Positions 11,685-22,255 are shown, numbered from the stretch's first letter. The stretch: 64,000 bases of DNA from Parazoarcus communis (GCF_003111645.1 NZ_CP022187.1:1116001-1180000), one strand, 5' to 3'. Notes: generated by a model from the sequence alone, not told the origin. Numbers and translations are program-made.

Positions 11685-12827
11685 TCAGGCCGCCGCCAGC
11701 CGCCACAGTGAGGTCATTTCTGCCGACCGGGCATGGTGCAGCGGATCGGACTCATCCGTGGCACGTGAATGCCGGGGCCGGATTTCCGTGCGCGCCACGA
11801 CTTTCAGGCCATTCTTCGCGATCTCCTCCTGCAGGAACTCACGGCTGCGCAGGCCGAGGTGCTCCGCGAGGTCGGACAGGATCAGCCAGCCTTCGCCACC
11901 CGGCGTCAGGTGTGACGCCAGTCCGCTCAGGAAGCCCTTGAGCATGCGGCTGTCGGGATCGTACACCGACTGCTCGAGCAGGGAACTGGCGGCGGCCGGC
12001 AGCCAGGGCGGGTTGCATACCACCAGCGATGCGCGGCCATCAGGAAAGAGGTCGGTGGTCTCGATCTCGACCTTGCCGCTCATGCCGAGGCGCTCGATAT
12101 TGTCGCGTGCGCATGCGATCGCGCGCGGCGACTGATCGGTCGCAATCACGCGTGCCACGCCACGCCGAACCAGCAAGGCTGCCAGCACGCCGGTACCGGT
12201 GCCGATGTCGAACGCAAGTGCCTTGCCCGGCAGCGGCGCCTTGGCGACGAGATCCACATACTCGCCCCGCACCGGCGAATACACGCCGTAGTGCGCGTGG
12301 ATCCGCGCGCCGAGTTCCGGGATTTCAACGCCCTTCTTGCGCCACTCGTGCGCACTGACGACCCCGAGCAATTCACGCAGGGACACGACAAAGGGCCCCG
12401 TGCTCTCGCCGTAAGCCTCAACGCAGGCTTCGCTGATATCCGGCGCACGGCGCAGCGGAATGGTGTAATCCTCGCCCACGGGAATCAGCAGCATGCCGAG
12501 AATACGGGCACGCTGTGCCTGCGACTGCCGATAGAGGTGGAAGGCATGGGCCGGCGTCACATCGGCCGCCTTGGCCTTCTTGCGCGCAGCCTTTTTCGGT
12601 TTCGGCTCGGCGCGCCGCGCCACCGCCTGCAACAGCAGGCGCGCGTTCTGGAAGTCGCCACGCCACAGCAGGGCCGTGCCCTCGCACGCAAGACGGAAGG
12701 CCGTATCCGCGTTCATGGTGTCGTCGGCCATCTGCACGCGACGCGGTGGCGGCGTCCCACTTTCTGAATGCCAGCGCGCAGTGCACGCTTCGTCTTGTTC
12801 GATCCAGCTCAACTGGGGATCAGTCAT
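11685..12827 (-). CDS. Class I SAM-dependent methyltransferase (HemK/RsmC-like, NPPW)
   Basis: A 380-residue protein with a C-terminal class I methyltransferase domain. Motif I is AFDIGTGTGVLAALL, an acidic motif follows in VIATDQSPRA, and motif IV is VVCNPPWLP. The NPPW form is typical of enzymes that methylate amide or exocyclic amino nitrogens (PrmC, RsmC and RlmG groups). The N-terminal 180 residues carry a lysine-rich stretch (KPKKAARKKAKAAD, about residues 75-90), possibly for nucleic-acid contact. It converges on the glucan synthase and lies 67 bases downstream of the LysR regulator on the same strand. The substrate is not predictable: rRNA, a ribosomal protein or a small molecule are all possible. 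Confidence 0.8.
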   Translation of the reverse strand: MTDPQLSWIEQDEACTARWHSESGTPPPRRVQMADDTMNADTAFRLACEGTALLWRGDFQNARLLLQAVARRAEPKPKKAARKKAKAADVTPAHAFHLYRQSQAQRARILGMLLIPVGEDYTIPLRRAPDISEACVEAYGESTGPFVVSLRELLGVVSAHEWRKKGVEIPELGARIHAHYGVYSPVRGEYVDLVAKAPLPGKALAFDIGTGTGVLAALLVRRGVARVIATDQSPRAIACARDNIERLGMSGKVEIETTDLFPDGRASLVVCNPPWLPAAASSLLEQSVYDPDSRMLKGFLSGLASHLTPGGEGWLILSDLAEHLGLRSREFLQEEIAKNGLKVVARTEIRPRHSRATDESDPLHHARSAEMTSLWRLAAA

Positions 12828-12894
12828 GGTCGGAAACTCCGGAATGATTGAAAACCTGTGCGCACCGCGGCGCTGCAGGATGAAAATGCGGCGG

Positions 12895-13827
12895 TCAGGG
12901 GACCGCGGGCAATGAAATTTCGTGGCTGCGCTGAGCGCCGGACGTCAGCGCCCGGCAATCGTCGAGAAAGGTTCTGATCGCTGCCGTATGGTACTTCCCG
13001 CGGCGCCAGATGAACTGAAAACGACGCCGCAGATCGAGCTCGGGGGTCTCCACCGGGACCAGGCTGCCACGCCTGAAGGCATCGCGCAGCGCCAGCCTCG
13101 AGATGCAGCCAATCCCAAGCCCGCTCTCCACTGCACGCTTGATTGCTTCCGTGTGCTCGAGTTCGAGCTGAACTCGCAGCCCCCCCTCCCAGTGGCGCAG
13201 GGCCTGCTCGAAAGTCTCGCGGGTACCCGATCCGCGCTCGCGCAGAATCATCGGCTCGGCTGCAATCTCTGCCAGGGTCGCAGTGGACTGCTGCGCCAGG
13301 CGGTGGGACGGCGCGCAGAACACCACCAGTTCGTCGTCCACCCAGGGTTCGATCTCGATCTCACGATCGAGAACCTGCCCCTCGATGAGGCCAAGATCGA
13401 TTTCATGATGAAGTACCTGGGCCACCACGTTGGCCGTGTTCTGCACCTGCAGTTGAACATGGCTTTCCGGATGTCGTTGCAGAAAGCCCGAAACAATCAG
13501 CGGCAGCAGGTAATTGCCGATGGTCAGCGTCGCCCCGACCCGCAGGCTTCCGAGTCCGCGCTCCCCACGCAACAGCGCCTCTACCTCCTCCGCACGGTCC
13601 AGCAGCTCCACCGCGCGCGGCAGCAGCAGACGTCCCTGCTCATTCAGGTGCAGACGCCGGCCGTGACGATCGAACAGCTGATGCTCGAACTGGTTCTCCA
13701 GTTCTGCGAGCGCCGCGCTGGTCGCCGATTGCGACAGGTTGAGCGCTTCGGCGGCACGCGACACATTGTCACTGCGGGCGATGGCAACAAAGGCTTCAAT
13801 CTGGCGAAGGGTGTACTTCATATTCAT
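12895..13827 (-). CDS. finR: LysR-family regulator, FinR-like, divergent from fpr
   Basis: A 310-residue LysR-type regulator. The N-terminal winged helix is clear (MKYTLRQIEAFVAIARSDNVSRAAEALNLSQSATSAALAELE), followed by a periplasmic-binding-protein-like effector domain (about 90-300). It is transcribed divergently from a ferredoxin-NADP reductase across a 91-base spacer that contains a perfect LTTR-type palindrome (13846-13865). In Pseudomonas putida the regulator in this arrangement is FinR, which activates fpr under oxidative stress or sulfite. The name is given by context and is tentative; a CysB/CbbR-like paralogue is possible. Confidence 0.7.
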   Translation of the reverse strand: MNMKYTLRQIEAFVAIARSDNVSRAAEALNLSQSATSAALAELENQFEHQLFDRHGRRLHLNEQGRLLLPRAVELLDRAEEVEALLRGERGLGSLRVGATLTIGNYLLPLIVSGFLQRHPESHVQLQVQNTANVVAQVLHHEIDLGLIEGQVLDREIEIEPWVDDELVVFCAPSHRLAQQSTATLAEIAAEPMILRERGSGTRETFEQALRHWEGGLRVQLELEHTEAIKRAVESGLGIGCISRLALRDAFRRGSLVPVETPELDLRRRFQFIWRRGKYHTAAIRTFLDDCRALTSGAQRSHEISLPAVP

Positions 13828-13845
13828 AAAACCGGTAAGGCTTAG

Positions 13846-13865
13846 CTGAATTATCCACCATTCAG
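13846..13865. promoter_or_regulatory. LTTR-box palindrome in the finR-fpr intergenic region
   Basis: CTGAAT (13846-13851), eight bases, then ATTCAG (13860-13865) form a perfect 6-bp dyad that contains the T-N11-A signature of LysR-type binding sites. It lies 18 bases from the regulator start and 53 bases from the fpr start, as expected for an operator serving both genes. A flanking CCGGTAA occurs twice (13832 and 13879 areas). Confidence 0.6.
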
Positions 13866-13918
13866 GTAAAGAAGCGCCGGTAAACTTCGCTCATCACTCA
13901 TTCACCCAAGAGCACGCC

Positions 13919-14695
13919 ATGAGCAATCTGAATCAGGAACGCATTCTCAGCGTCCATCACTGGAACGACTCCCTGTTCAGTTTCCGCACCACCCGCAACC
14001 CCGGCCTGCGCTTCGAGAACGGACAGTTCGTCCTGATCGGCCTCGAACTCGACGGCCGTCCGCTGACGCGCGCCTACAGCATCGCCAGCCCCAACTACGA
14101 GGAGCACCTCGAGTTCTTCAGCATCAAGGTGCCCGACGGTCCGCTCACTTCGCGCCTGCAACACCTGCGCGAAGGCGACCCGATCGTGGTCAGCAAGAAG
14201 CCCACCGGCACGCTGGTGCTGCACGACCTTCGCCCCGGCCGCAACCTGTACCTGATGTCCACCGGTACCGGACTGGCACCTTTCATCAGCGTCATCCAGG
14301 ACCCGGAAACCTATGAGCGTTTCGAGCGCATCGTCCTGATCCACGGCGTGCGCCATACCTCCGAACTCGCCTACGCCGACTTCATCGAGAAAGACCTGCC
14401 CGAGAACCCCTGGTTTGGCGAGTCCGTGCGTGAAAAGCTCATCTACTACCCGACTGTCACCCGCGAACCCTTCCGCAACAACGGCCGCCTGACCGATCTC
14501 ATCCGCTCCGGAAAGCTGCTGAGCGATTGCGACCTGCCGCCCCTCGACCCCGCGCTTGACCGTGCGATGATCTGCGGCAGTCCGTCGATGCTCGCCGACT
14601 GCTGCACCCTGCTCGACGAACGGGGCTTCCAGATCTCCAAGCGTATCGGCGAACCCGGCGACTACGTGATCGAACGTGCGTTCGTGGAGCGCTGA
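13919..14695 (+). CDS. fpr: Ferredoxin/flavodoxin-NADP+ reductase
   Basis: FAD enzyme moving electrons between NADPH and ferredoxin or flavodoxin, used in stress repair and in feeding reductive enzymes. It is 258 residues long, standard for the bacterial subfamily. The FAD-binding motif is RAYSIASPNYEE (about 50-61), the nucleotide-binding motif is STGTGLAPFISV (about 113-124), and CGSPSMLADC matches the NADP-domain signature. The C-terminus ends in FVER, typical of subclass I bacterial FPRs. It is divergent from the LysR regulator, which probably controls it. Confidence 0.95.
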   Translation: MSNLNQERILSVHHWNDSLFSFRTTRNPGLRFENGQFVLIGLELDGRPLTRAYSIASPNYEEHLEFFSIKVPDGPLTSRLQHLREGDPIVVSKKPTGTLVLHDLRPGRNLYLMSTGTGLAPFISVIQDPETYERFERIVLIHGVRHTSELAYADFIEKDLPENPWFGESVREKLIYYPTVTREPFRNNGRLTDLIRSGKLLSDCDLPPLDPALDRAMICGSPSMLADCCTLLDERGFQISKRIGEPGDYVIERAFVER

Positions 14696-14804
14696 ACAAT
14701 CGACCGGCCCGCTTGTTTCGGCAACCGGGCCGGTACGCAGGACGGCATACCACGAAAGGAATATCTTTAAACTTCTCCCGAAGTGCGAAGAGTTCTCAAA
14801 TTCC

Positions 14805-14845
14805 TTGATCAGGGTCAAATTGGCTGAACTCTGCGGAAGTATGAT
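14805..14845 (+). promoter_or_regulatory. FNR/Anr-like site and -10 element upstream of the cytochrome c peroxidase
   Basis: TTGATCAGGGTCAA (14805-14818) differs from the FNR consensus TTGAT-N4-ATCAA at one position. TATGAT (14840-14845) lies where a -10 hexamer should be for a class II site. The FNR dyad centre is near 14811.5, so the expected transcription start is about 14852-14853, essentially at the GTG start codon. That implies an oxygen-controlled and possibly leaderless transcript. Confidence 0.55.
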
Positions 14846-14851
14846 TCCACA

Positions 14852-15886
14852 GTGAAAAACAGTACGCCTAATTTTGTTATAGCTGGCCTGCTGACCGTAT
14901 TTGCTGCCACTCTGGTCATCCTGACCTGGCGTGAAGCGCCATCGGCAGCCTCCTCATCGCCCACCACACTGATGATGGCCGATGTCATCCGGCGCGCGGA
15001 GCCGATTTCCCCCCTGCCGGCCGATCCGCAGCTTATAGACCCGCGTCGCGCCGGCCTCGGCGAACGTCTCTTTCACGATCCTGTGCTGTCGGTCGATTAC
15101 ACGATCTCCTGCGCCAGCTGTCACCCGCTCGACAGGGCCGGCGCCGACGGTCTGCCCGCCTCCAGAGGGGTGGGTGGCGCACCCGGCACCGTCAACACCC
15201 CGACTGTATTCAACGCCGCCCTGAACTTCGCTCAGTTCTGGGACGGACGGGCCGCAACGCTGGAAGAGCAGGTTGCCGGCCCGCTTCACAACCCGGTGGA
15301 AATGGGCTCCAGCTGGAGCCTGGTGATCGAGCGTCTGAACAAGAGTGACGACTATCGCAGCCTGTTTGCCGAGCTCTATCCACAGGGCATCAGCGCGGAA
15401 ACGATCGCCGATGCACTGGCCGCTTTCGAGCGCAGCCTGCTGACACCCGGAGCCCGGTTCGACCAGTACCTGCGTGGCAGGACCGACGCCCTCAGCGCCG
15501 ATGAGATCGAGGGTTACGCCCGTTTCAAGAGTCTCGGTTGCGCCAGCTGCCATCAGGGCGTCAACGTCGGCGGCAACCTGTTCCAGCGCTTTGGCGTGAT
15601 GGGCGATTACTTTGCCGACAAAGGCATGAGCAACCCGGCCGACCTCGGCCGTTTCAACGTCACCGGCCGCGAGGAGGATCGATACGTTTTCCGTGTCCCG
15701 AGTCTGCGCAACGTCGCCCTTACCGCGCCCTACTTTCACGATGGCAGCGTCGAGACACTGGACGATGCAGTAGAGATCATGGCGCGCTATCAGCTCGGCC
15801 GACCGCTCACCAGGGAGGACCGTCGGCTTCTCGTGGCGTTTCTGCACACGCTCAGCGGCAGCTTTCGTGGAGCACCCCTGAAATGA
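14852..15886 (+). CDS. Di-haem cytochrome c peroxidase (CcpA/MauG family)
   Basis: Periplasmic peroxidase reducing H2O2 with electrons from cytochrome c. It is 344 residues long, with an uncleaved or cleavable N-terminal signal (about residues 8-25). There are two CxxCH haem sites, CASCH about residue 86 and CASCH about residue 231. The spacing and flanking sequence (NTPTVFNAALNFAQFWDGRA; VPSLRNVALTAPYFHDGS) are those of bacterial cytochrome c peroxidases. The start is a GTG with no Shine-Dalgarno, because the ATG at 14841 runs directly into a stop. The FNR-like box upstream fits the known anaerobic control of ccp genes. It overlaps the next gene by four bases (ATGA), so the two are translationally coupled. 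A MauG-like function on a protein substrate cannot be excluded. Confidence 0.9.
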   Translation: MKNSTPNFVIAGLLTVFAATLVILTWREAPSAASSSPTTLMMADVIRRAEPISPLPADPQLIDPRRAGLGERLFHDPVLSVDYTISCASCHPLDRAGADGLPASRGVGGAPGTVNTPTVFNAALNFAQFWDGRAATLEEQVAGPLHNPVEMGSSWSLVIERLNKSDDYRSLFAELYPQGISAETIADALAAFERSLLTPGARFDQYLRGRTDALSADEIEGYARFKSLGCASCHQGVNVGGNLFQRFGVMGDYFADKGMSNPADLGRFNVTGREEDRYVFRVPSLRNVALTAPYFHDGSVETLDDAVEIMARYQLGRPLTREDRRLLVAFLHTLSGSFRGAPLK

Positions 15887-18543
15887 GCGCCCACGAACGG
15901 CCGACACTGCTGCCCACCATCATCAGTCGCACCGGCTTCGCGTGGATGCTGGTCGCCATCGTCATTGCTGCCAGCCTGCTGAGCTGGCTGTTCCTGCGCG
16001 CCGATGCGATCTCGCCCCAGGCGCACGAGCACTATGCGCGCGAACTCAGGCTGTTGCGTCAGGCGGACGCCGAACTCAACGCTGCGGTGCTGGCCAGCCG
16101 CGTCGGCATTCAGCTTGACTTCGACACCATCGGCACGGCAACCGGCGAACTGCACAAGGTGGTGTCCGAGCTCGAGGACGTTCCCGGCTTTCTGTCCGCC
16201 AGCGACCGTCTTCAAGTGCTGAACCGCGTCGCACAATATCGCGATGTGCTGGAACAGAAGATCCGCCAGATCGACCTGTTCAAGCGTGAGCACTCGGTGC
16301 TCCGCAACTCCCTTGCCTATCTGCCGCTCGCAACCGACCTCCTGATCGGCGACGACACCGCACCGATCGCACAGACCCGGCCGATCGGGATCTTCGTGCG
16401 GGGCGTGATGACCCATGCACATACCGCTGATGCGCAGCTCGCACAGCGGCTCGAAGAGAGCATGACGAAGCTCGAATCGATCGTCGCACAGCTGAAAGGG
16501 GCGCATCAACAGCAGATGACCAACGTGCTGCTGCATGGCCGAGTGATCCTCGAGCGCAAGCCGATTCTCGACACCCTGACCCGCGAGACATTGGCCATGC
16601 CCACCGCGGCGCTTGGCGAAGAGCTGGCGCAGACCTATGCCCGCGGCTATGAGCGGGCTTCCCGTACCGCCCACAACTACCGGGTCAGCCTCTATGTGCT
16701 GGCGCTGGTCCTTGCCGGCTATCTGGCGCTCGTCATGCTCCGGCTTGCCAAGACATCCGGCGACCTGGCGCAGGCAAACCGGCAGCTCAAGGAACGCATC
16801 GCGACGCTCGATCGCACCCAGCACGATCTCAAGCTCTATGCAACCGTGTTTACCAATGCCACGGAAGGCATGCTGATTACCGATGGCAGCGGCAGGATCG
16901 TCGCCACGAACCCGGCATTCAGCGAAATCACCGGATACACGACGGCGGAAATGCTTGAATGCTCTCCGTCCATGCTGAAGTCAGGCCGCCAGCCCGAAAA
17001 CTTCTATCGTGACATGTGGCGCACCCTGGACCGGCGCGGTCAATGGCAAGGTGAAATCTGGAACCGGCGCAAGAATGGCGAAGTCTATCCAGAGTGGCTG
17101 TCGATCACGGCCGTGCGCAACCAGGACGGCGCGACCAGCCACTACATCGGGCTGTTCTCCGACATCACCGAGCGCAAGCGCGCCGAGGCTCGCATCCACC
17201 ACCTTGCACATCACGACAGCCTGACCAACCTGCCCAACCGCCTGCTGCTGCAGGACAGGCTGGAGCAGGCCATCCTGCAGTCGCACCGGGTCGGAAGCCA
17301 CACCGCCGTGCTGCTGCTCAACCTCGACCGCTTCAAGACCATCAACGACTCGCTCGGACACGATCTTGGCGATGGTCTGCTGCAACAGGTCGCACACCGC
17401 TGTCTTGCGGTCGTGCGTGAAACCGACACCGTCTCCAGACCGGGCAGCGACGAGTTCGTGCTGGTCGTTCCCGACATCGATCATCCCCAGGATGCGGCGA
17501 TCGTTGCACGAAAAGTCCTGCAGACCGTGGGCCGTCCCTACCTGCTGGGCGACCACGAGATCACGGTCACGGCCAGTATCGGCATCGCCATTTTCGATGG
17601 CGACGGGCTTACGCCGGCGGAGTTGCTGCGCAATGCCGATGCCGCCATGTATCGCGCCAAGGCCGAGGGGCGCGATGCCTATCAGTTCTATTCGGCAGAC
17701 ATGAACTCAGCCTCGCTCGGCGACCTGCTCCTCGAGAACCAGCTGCGTGGCGCGCTGGAACGCAACGAACTCGAGCTCCACTACCAGCCCAAGGTATGCG
17801 CGACCAACGGACGTCTGGTGGGTGCTGAAGCCCTGTTGCGCTGGCGCCATCCGGATCTCGGCCTCATCTCGCCGGGCCGCTTCGTCCCGGTGGCGGAGGA
17901 GTCCGGGCTCATCGCGCCGATCGGCGAATGGGTGATGCGCGAGGCCTGCCGCCAGCTGCAGGTCTGGCGTGACGCGGGCATGATGCCGGTGCCGGTTGCA
18001 GTCAATCTCTCCGCACACCAGTTCACGCAGCGCAAGCTGTCATCACTGGTCGAGGAGGTCCTGACCGAAACCCGTCTGCCAGCCGGACTGCTCGGGCTCG
18101 AGCTCACCGAAACCATGCTGATGCGCGATGTAGACCGCACCATCGAGACCCTCAACATCCTGCGGGACATGGGTATCGACCTTTCCATCGACGACTTCGG
18201 CACCGGCTATTCCTCGCTCTCCTATCTCAAGCAGTTCCGCGTCAACGTGCTGAAGATCGATCGCAGCTTCGTCAATGACATCCACCGCGAGAATACCGAC
18301 GGCAAGATTGCCGCCGCGGTGATCGCCCTCGCCCACAGTCTGGGCATGAAGGTGGTGGCCGAAGGCGTCGAGACCGAAGCCCAGCGCGAGTTTCTGCTCG
18401 CACACGGATGCGACCAGTTCCAGGGCTATCTGTTTGGTCGTCCGGTACCGGCAGCCGAGTTCGAGAAGGCCTTGACCGCGCGTCGAATGGGGCTGCCCGG
18501 CACCGTGCTGGCCAAACTGCACGAGGACGTCACCAGCATTTGA
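15883..18543 (+). CDS. DAHL-PAS-GGDEF-EAL membrane protein (probable c-di-GMP phosphodiesterase)
   Basis: An 886-residue sensor. A membrane segment (about 13-35) is followed by a periplasmic, all-helical domain (about 40-260) whose LRQADAELNAAVLASRVG resembles the DAHL ligand-binding domain. After a second membrane segment (about 266-288) come PAS (about 310-425), GGDEF (about 445-605) and EAL (about 625-870). The GGDEF signature is GSDEF at 521-525, with serine at the second glycine, so cyclase activity is doubtful. The EAL domain has EALLRW (649-654), VNLSAHQF, DDFGTGYSS, KIDRSF and AEGVETE, all the catalytic and loop-6 elements. The likely net activity is c-di-GMP hydrolysis. It is coupled to the upstream cytochrome c peroxidase, suggesting a shared response to oxygen or peroxide. 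Confidence 0.88.
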   Translation: MSAHERPTLLPTIISRTGFAWMLVAIVIAASLLSWLFLRADAISPQAHEHYARELRLLRQADAELNAAVLASRVGIQLDFDTIGTATGELHKVVSELEDVPGFLSASDRLQVLNRVAQYRDVLEQKIRQIDLFKREHSVLRNSLAYLPLATDLLIGDDTAPIAQTRPIGIFVRGVMTHAHTADAQLAQRLEESMTKLESIVAQLKGAHQQQMTNVLLHGRVILERKPILDTLTRETLAMPTAALGEELAQTYARGYERASRTAHNYRVSLYVLALVLAGYLALVMLRLAKTSGDLAQANRQLKERIATLDRTQHDLKLYATVFTNATEGMLITDGSGRIVATNPAFSEITGYTTAEMLECSPSMLKSGRQPENFYRDMWRTLDRRGQWQGEIWNRRKNGEVYPEWLSITAVRNQDGATSHYIGLFSDITERKRAEARIHHLAHHDSLTNLPNRLLLQDRLEQAILQSHRVGSHTAVLLLNLDRFKTINDSLGHDLGDGLLQQVAHRCLAVVRETDTVSRPGSDEFVLVVPDIDHPQDAAIVARKVLQTVGRPYLLGDHEITVTASIGIAIFDGDGLTPAELLRNADAAMYRAKAEGRDAYQFYSADMNSASLGDLLLENQLRGALERNELELHYQPKVCATNGRLVGAEALLRWRHPDLGLISPGRFVPVAEESGLIAPIGEWVMREACRQLQVWRDAGMMPVPVAVNLSAHQFTQRKLSSLVEEVLTETRLPAGLLGLELTETMLMRDVDRTIETLNILRDMGIDLSIDDFGTGYSSLSYLKQFRVNVLKIDRSFVNDIHRENTDGKIAAAVIALAHSLGMKVVAEGVETEAQREFLLAHGCDQFQGYLFGRPVPAAEFEKALTARRMGLPGTVLAKLHEDVTSI

Positions 18544-18598
18544 CCTGAGCGCCGCGCCACGACACACTCGGACCTCCCTTCTGCAGGAGCGTCAGGCC

Positions 18599-19111
18599 AT
18601 GGATGAGACCCCGGACACGTCGGCAAACACGCCGATTTACGAAGTCCCGCTGCGCGCACTGGACGGGCAGGAGCACACGCTCGCCGAGTACGCGGGCAAG
18701 GTGATGCTGATCGTCAACACCGCCAGCCAGTGCGGCTTCACGCCGCAGTACGCCGGCCTGGAGACGCTTTACAAGAACTACGCCGAACGCGGCTTCGTCG
18801 TACTCGGTTTTCCGTGCAATCAGTTCGGTTCGCAGGAACCCGGCAACGAAAGCGAAATCGCGAGCTTTTGCGAGACGAACTACGGCGTCAGCTTCCCGAT
18901 GTTCGCAAAGATCGACGTCAACGGCGACAACGCACACCCGCTCTTCGATTGGCTCAAGGACAACGCCAGGGGCGTGCTCGGCACTGAATCGATCAAGTGG
19001 AACTTCACCAAGTTTCTGGTCGATCGCGAAGGCGTGGTCGTCGGCCGCTACGCCCCGACAACGACGCCGGCGTCGATGGCTTCCGACATCGAGAGCCTGC
19101 TGGATGCCTGA
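18599..19111 (+). CDS. Glutathione/thioredoxin peroxidase
   Basis: Cytosolic peroxidase of 170 residues, typical of the non-selenium GPx family (BtuE/BsaA type). The catalytic tetrad is visible: Cys in NTASQCGFTPQY, Gln in GFPCNQFGSQEPG, and Trp-Asn in KWNFTKFLVDREG. The cysteine in FPCNQFG is the usual resolving position. The start at 18599 follows a GCAGGAGCG ribosome site. It lies 55 bases after the EAL protein and may be the third gene of a peroxide-related transcript with the cytochrome c peroxidase. Confidence 0.93.
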   Translation: MDETPDTSANTPIYEVPLRALDGQEHTLAEYAGKVMLIVNTASQCGFTPQYAGLETLYKNYAERGFVVLGFPCNQFGSQEPGNESEIASFCETNYGVSFPMFAKIDVNGDNAHPLFDWLKDNARGVLGTESIKWNFTKFLVDREGVVVGRYAPTTTPASMASDIESLLDA

Positions 19112-19226
19112 GCCGCGCGGGCTTGCGCGCACCTGCGCTGGCATCACGCAGTCGGGTTCATTGGGTCCGTGTTCATTGGCATCTCTCACAGGCTCGCCGA
19201 AGCGCAGCTGAGTATTCCGTACAGAC

Positions 19227-20468
19227 ATGCGCCGCCTGTTTCTCGCTCTGGCCGCAGCAGCGACCCTGCTGCTCGCCGGCCTCTCCCTTGTGGTTGTGGC
19301 CAGTCTCGATTCGTCCGCGCTGGTCCGCCGCAGCGAAACGATCTCGCCCGCAGCGGTCGCGGAGGCCCGCCGCCTGCTCGCGCACAACGATCCAAGACAA
19401 CTGCAGCCCGGCCAGTCGCGGCTGGTCATGGTCCCGGCGCGGCTCATCGACGAAGGCGTCAATCACCTCGCCACACGTTTCGGCGGCGGGCAGGCAGCAT
19501 TTACCGCCGCGGCCAGGCAGGCGGAACTCCGCCTTACCCTGCCCGTACCGCTGATTACGGTGGAACGCTATCTCAACGTGCGCGCCCGCCTGAGCGATGA
19601 TGGCAAGCAGCTTCGCATCGATCGCATTCAGGTCGGCAGTCTGAGCCTTCCGCCACAATCGGTGTTGCCGCTCATCGGACTGCTGGCACGGATCGGCGGA
19701 TACAGCGAGGAATGGCGCCTCGTCCGCAGCTCGGTCAGGCGCGTTGCGATTGCAGCCAGCGGCAACAGGGTGGACATCGCCTATGTCTGGCAGCCCGAAC
19801 TCCTGAGCCGCGCACGCGCACTGGCGCTCTCGAACGACACCACACAACAGCTCGAAACCGCTCAGCGCGACCTTGCGGGGCTGCTGGGTTTCCGCGCGCA
19901 AGGACAGGCACTGCCCCTGCCTGCGGTACTCAAACCCATGCTGCAGGCGGGTAACGACGCATCCCTTGCACGTCGCCGCGCTGTACTCCTCGTCCTTGCC
20001 AGCTATCTCGCAGGGCGCGACCTTGCCGCAGTCATTCCCGAAGCGGCTGCATGGCCGCGTCCGCCGCGCCGGGCGCTGACGCTTCACCGCCGCGTAGACA
20101 CTGCTCAGCATTTCATCATCTCGGCGGCGCTGTCGGCATGGGCAGGCGAGCCGATCGCGGACGCCATCGGCCTGTACAAGGAGCTTGAGGACGCCCGCAG
20201 TGGCAGCGGCTTCTCCTTCGCCGACCTTGCCGCCGATCGTGCCGGCACCCGCTTCGGCAAGCTCCTCACCGACGATCCGGCGCGCATCGACGCCGCACTC
20301 GCTGCGCCGATGCGCGACGGCGATCTCGTCCCCATCCTGCGGGGCCTGCCCGAATTCATCACCGAAACGGAATTCCGCCGCCGCTTCGGTAGCACAGAGA
20401 GCGCGGCCTACGGTCAGCTGGTCGCCGAAGTCGAGCGCCGCATCAGCGCCCTGCCGCTGTATCGCTGA
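19227..20468 (+). CDS. Exported or membrane-anchored protein of unknown function
   Basis: A 413-residue protein that I do not recognise. The N-terminus MRRLFLALAAAATLLLAGLS is a clear signal or anchor. Residues 40-250 look like a beta-rich domain with regular hydrophobic spacing. The C-terminal third contains QHFIISAALSAWAGEPIADA and SGFSFADLAADRAGTRFG, compact stretches of conserved character (His, Phe, Asp, Arg) that could form an active or binding site. A double-arginine tract ends the protein. It is preceded by 115 bases without an obvious promoter and followed by ettA on the same strand. No enzymatic function is proposed. Confidence 0.75.
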   Translation: MRRLFLALAAAATLLLAGLSLVVVASLDSSALVRRSETISPAAVAEARRLLAHNDPRQLQPGQSRLVMVPARLIDEGVNHLATRFGGGQAAFTAAARQAELRLTLPVPLITVERYLNVRARLSDDGKQLRIDRIQVGSLSLPPQSVLPLIGLLARIGGYSEEWRLVRSSVRRVAIAASGNRVDIAYVWQPELLSRARALALSNDTTQQLETAQRDLAGLLGFRAQGQALPLPAVLKPMLQAGNDASLARRRAVLLVLASYLAGRDLAAVIPEAAAWPRPPRRALTLHRRVDTAQHFIISAALSAWAGEPIADAIGLYKELEDARSGSGFSFADLAADRAGTRFGKLLTDDPARIDAALAAPMRDGDLVPILRGLPEFITETEFRRRFGSTESAAYGQLVAEVERRISALPLYR

Positions 20469-20569
20469 TCGGCGCGCCCGAATGCGGCGCCGCAGCCATC
20501 GCCACATGGCGGCCATCCCGTCAGCTGGGGTAGACTCCACGGTTTCGTGTCCATCCCTTCCGGAATTCC

Positions 20570-22234
<1,665 letters not shown>

Positions 22235-22255
22235 GCGGCTTGCGCATCACCAGGG

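Noticed and set aside
14703-14734. Terminator between fpr and the cytochrome c peroxidase
   Set aside because: A 9-bp stem (ACCGGCCCG/CGGGCCGGT) is present, but no T-tract follows, so it was not listed as a terminator; it may still attenuate read-through.
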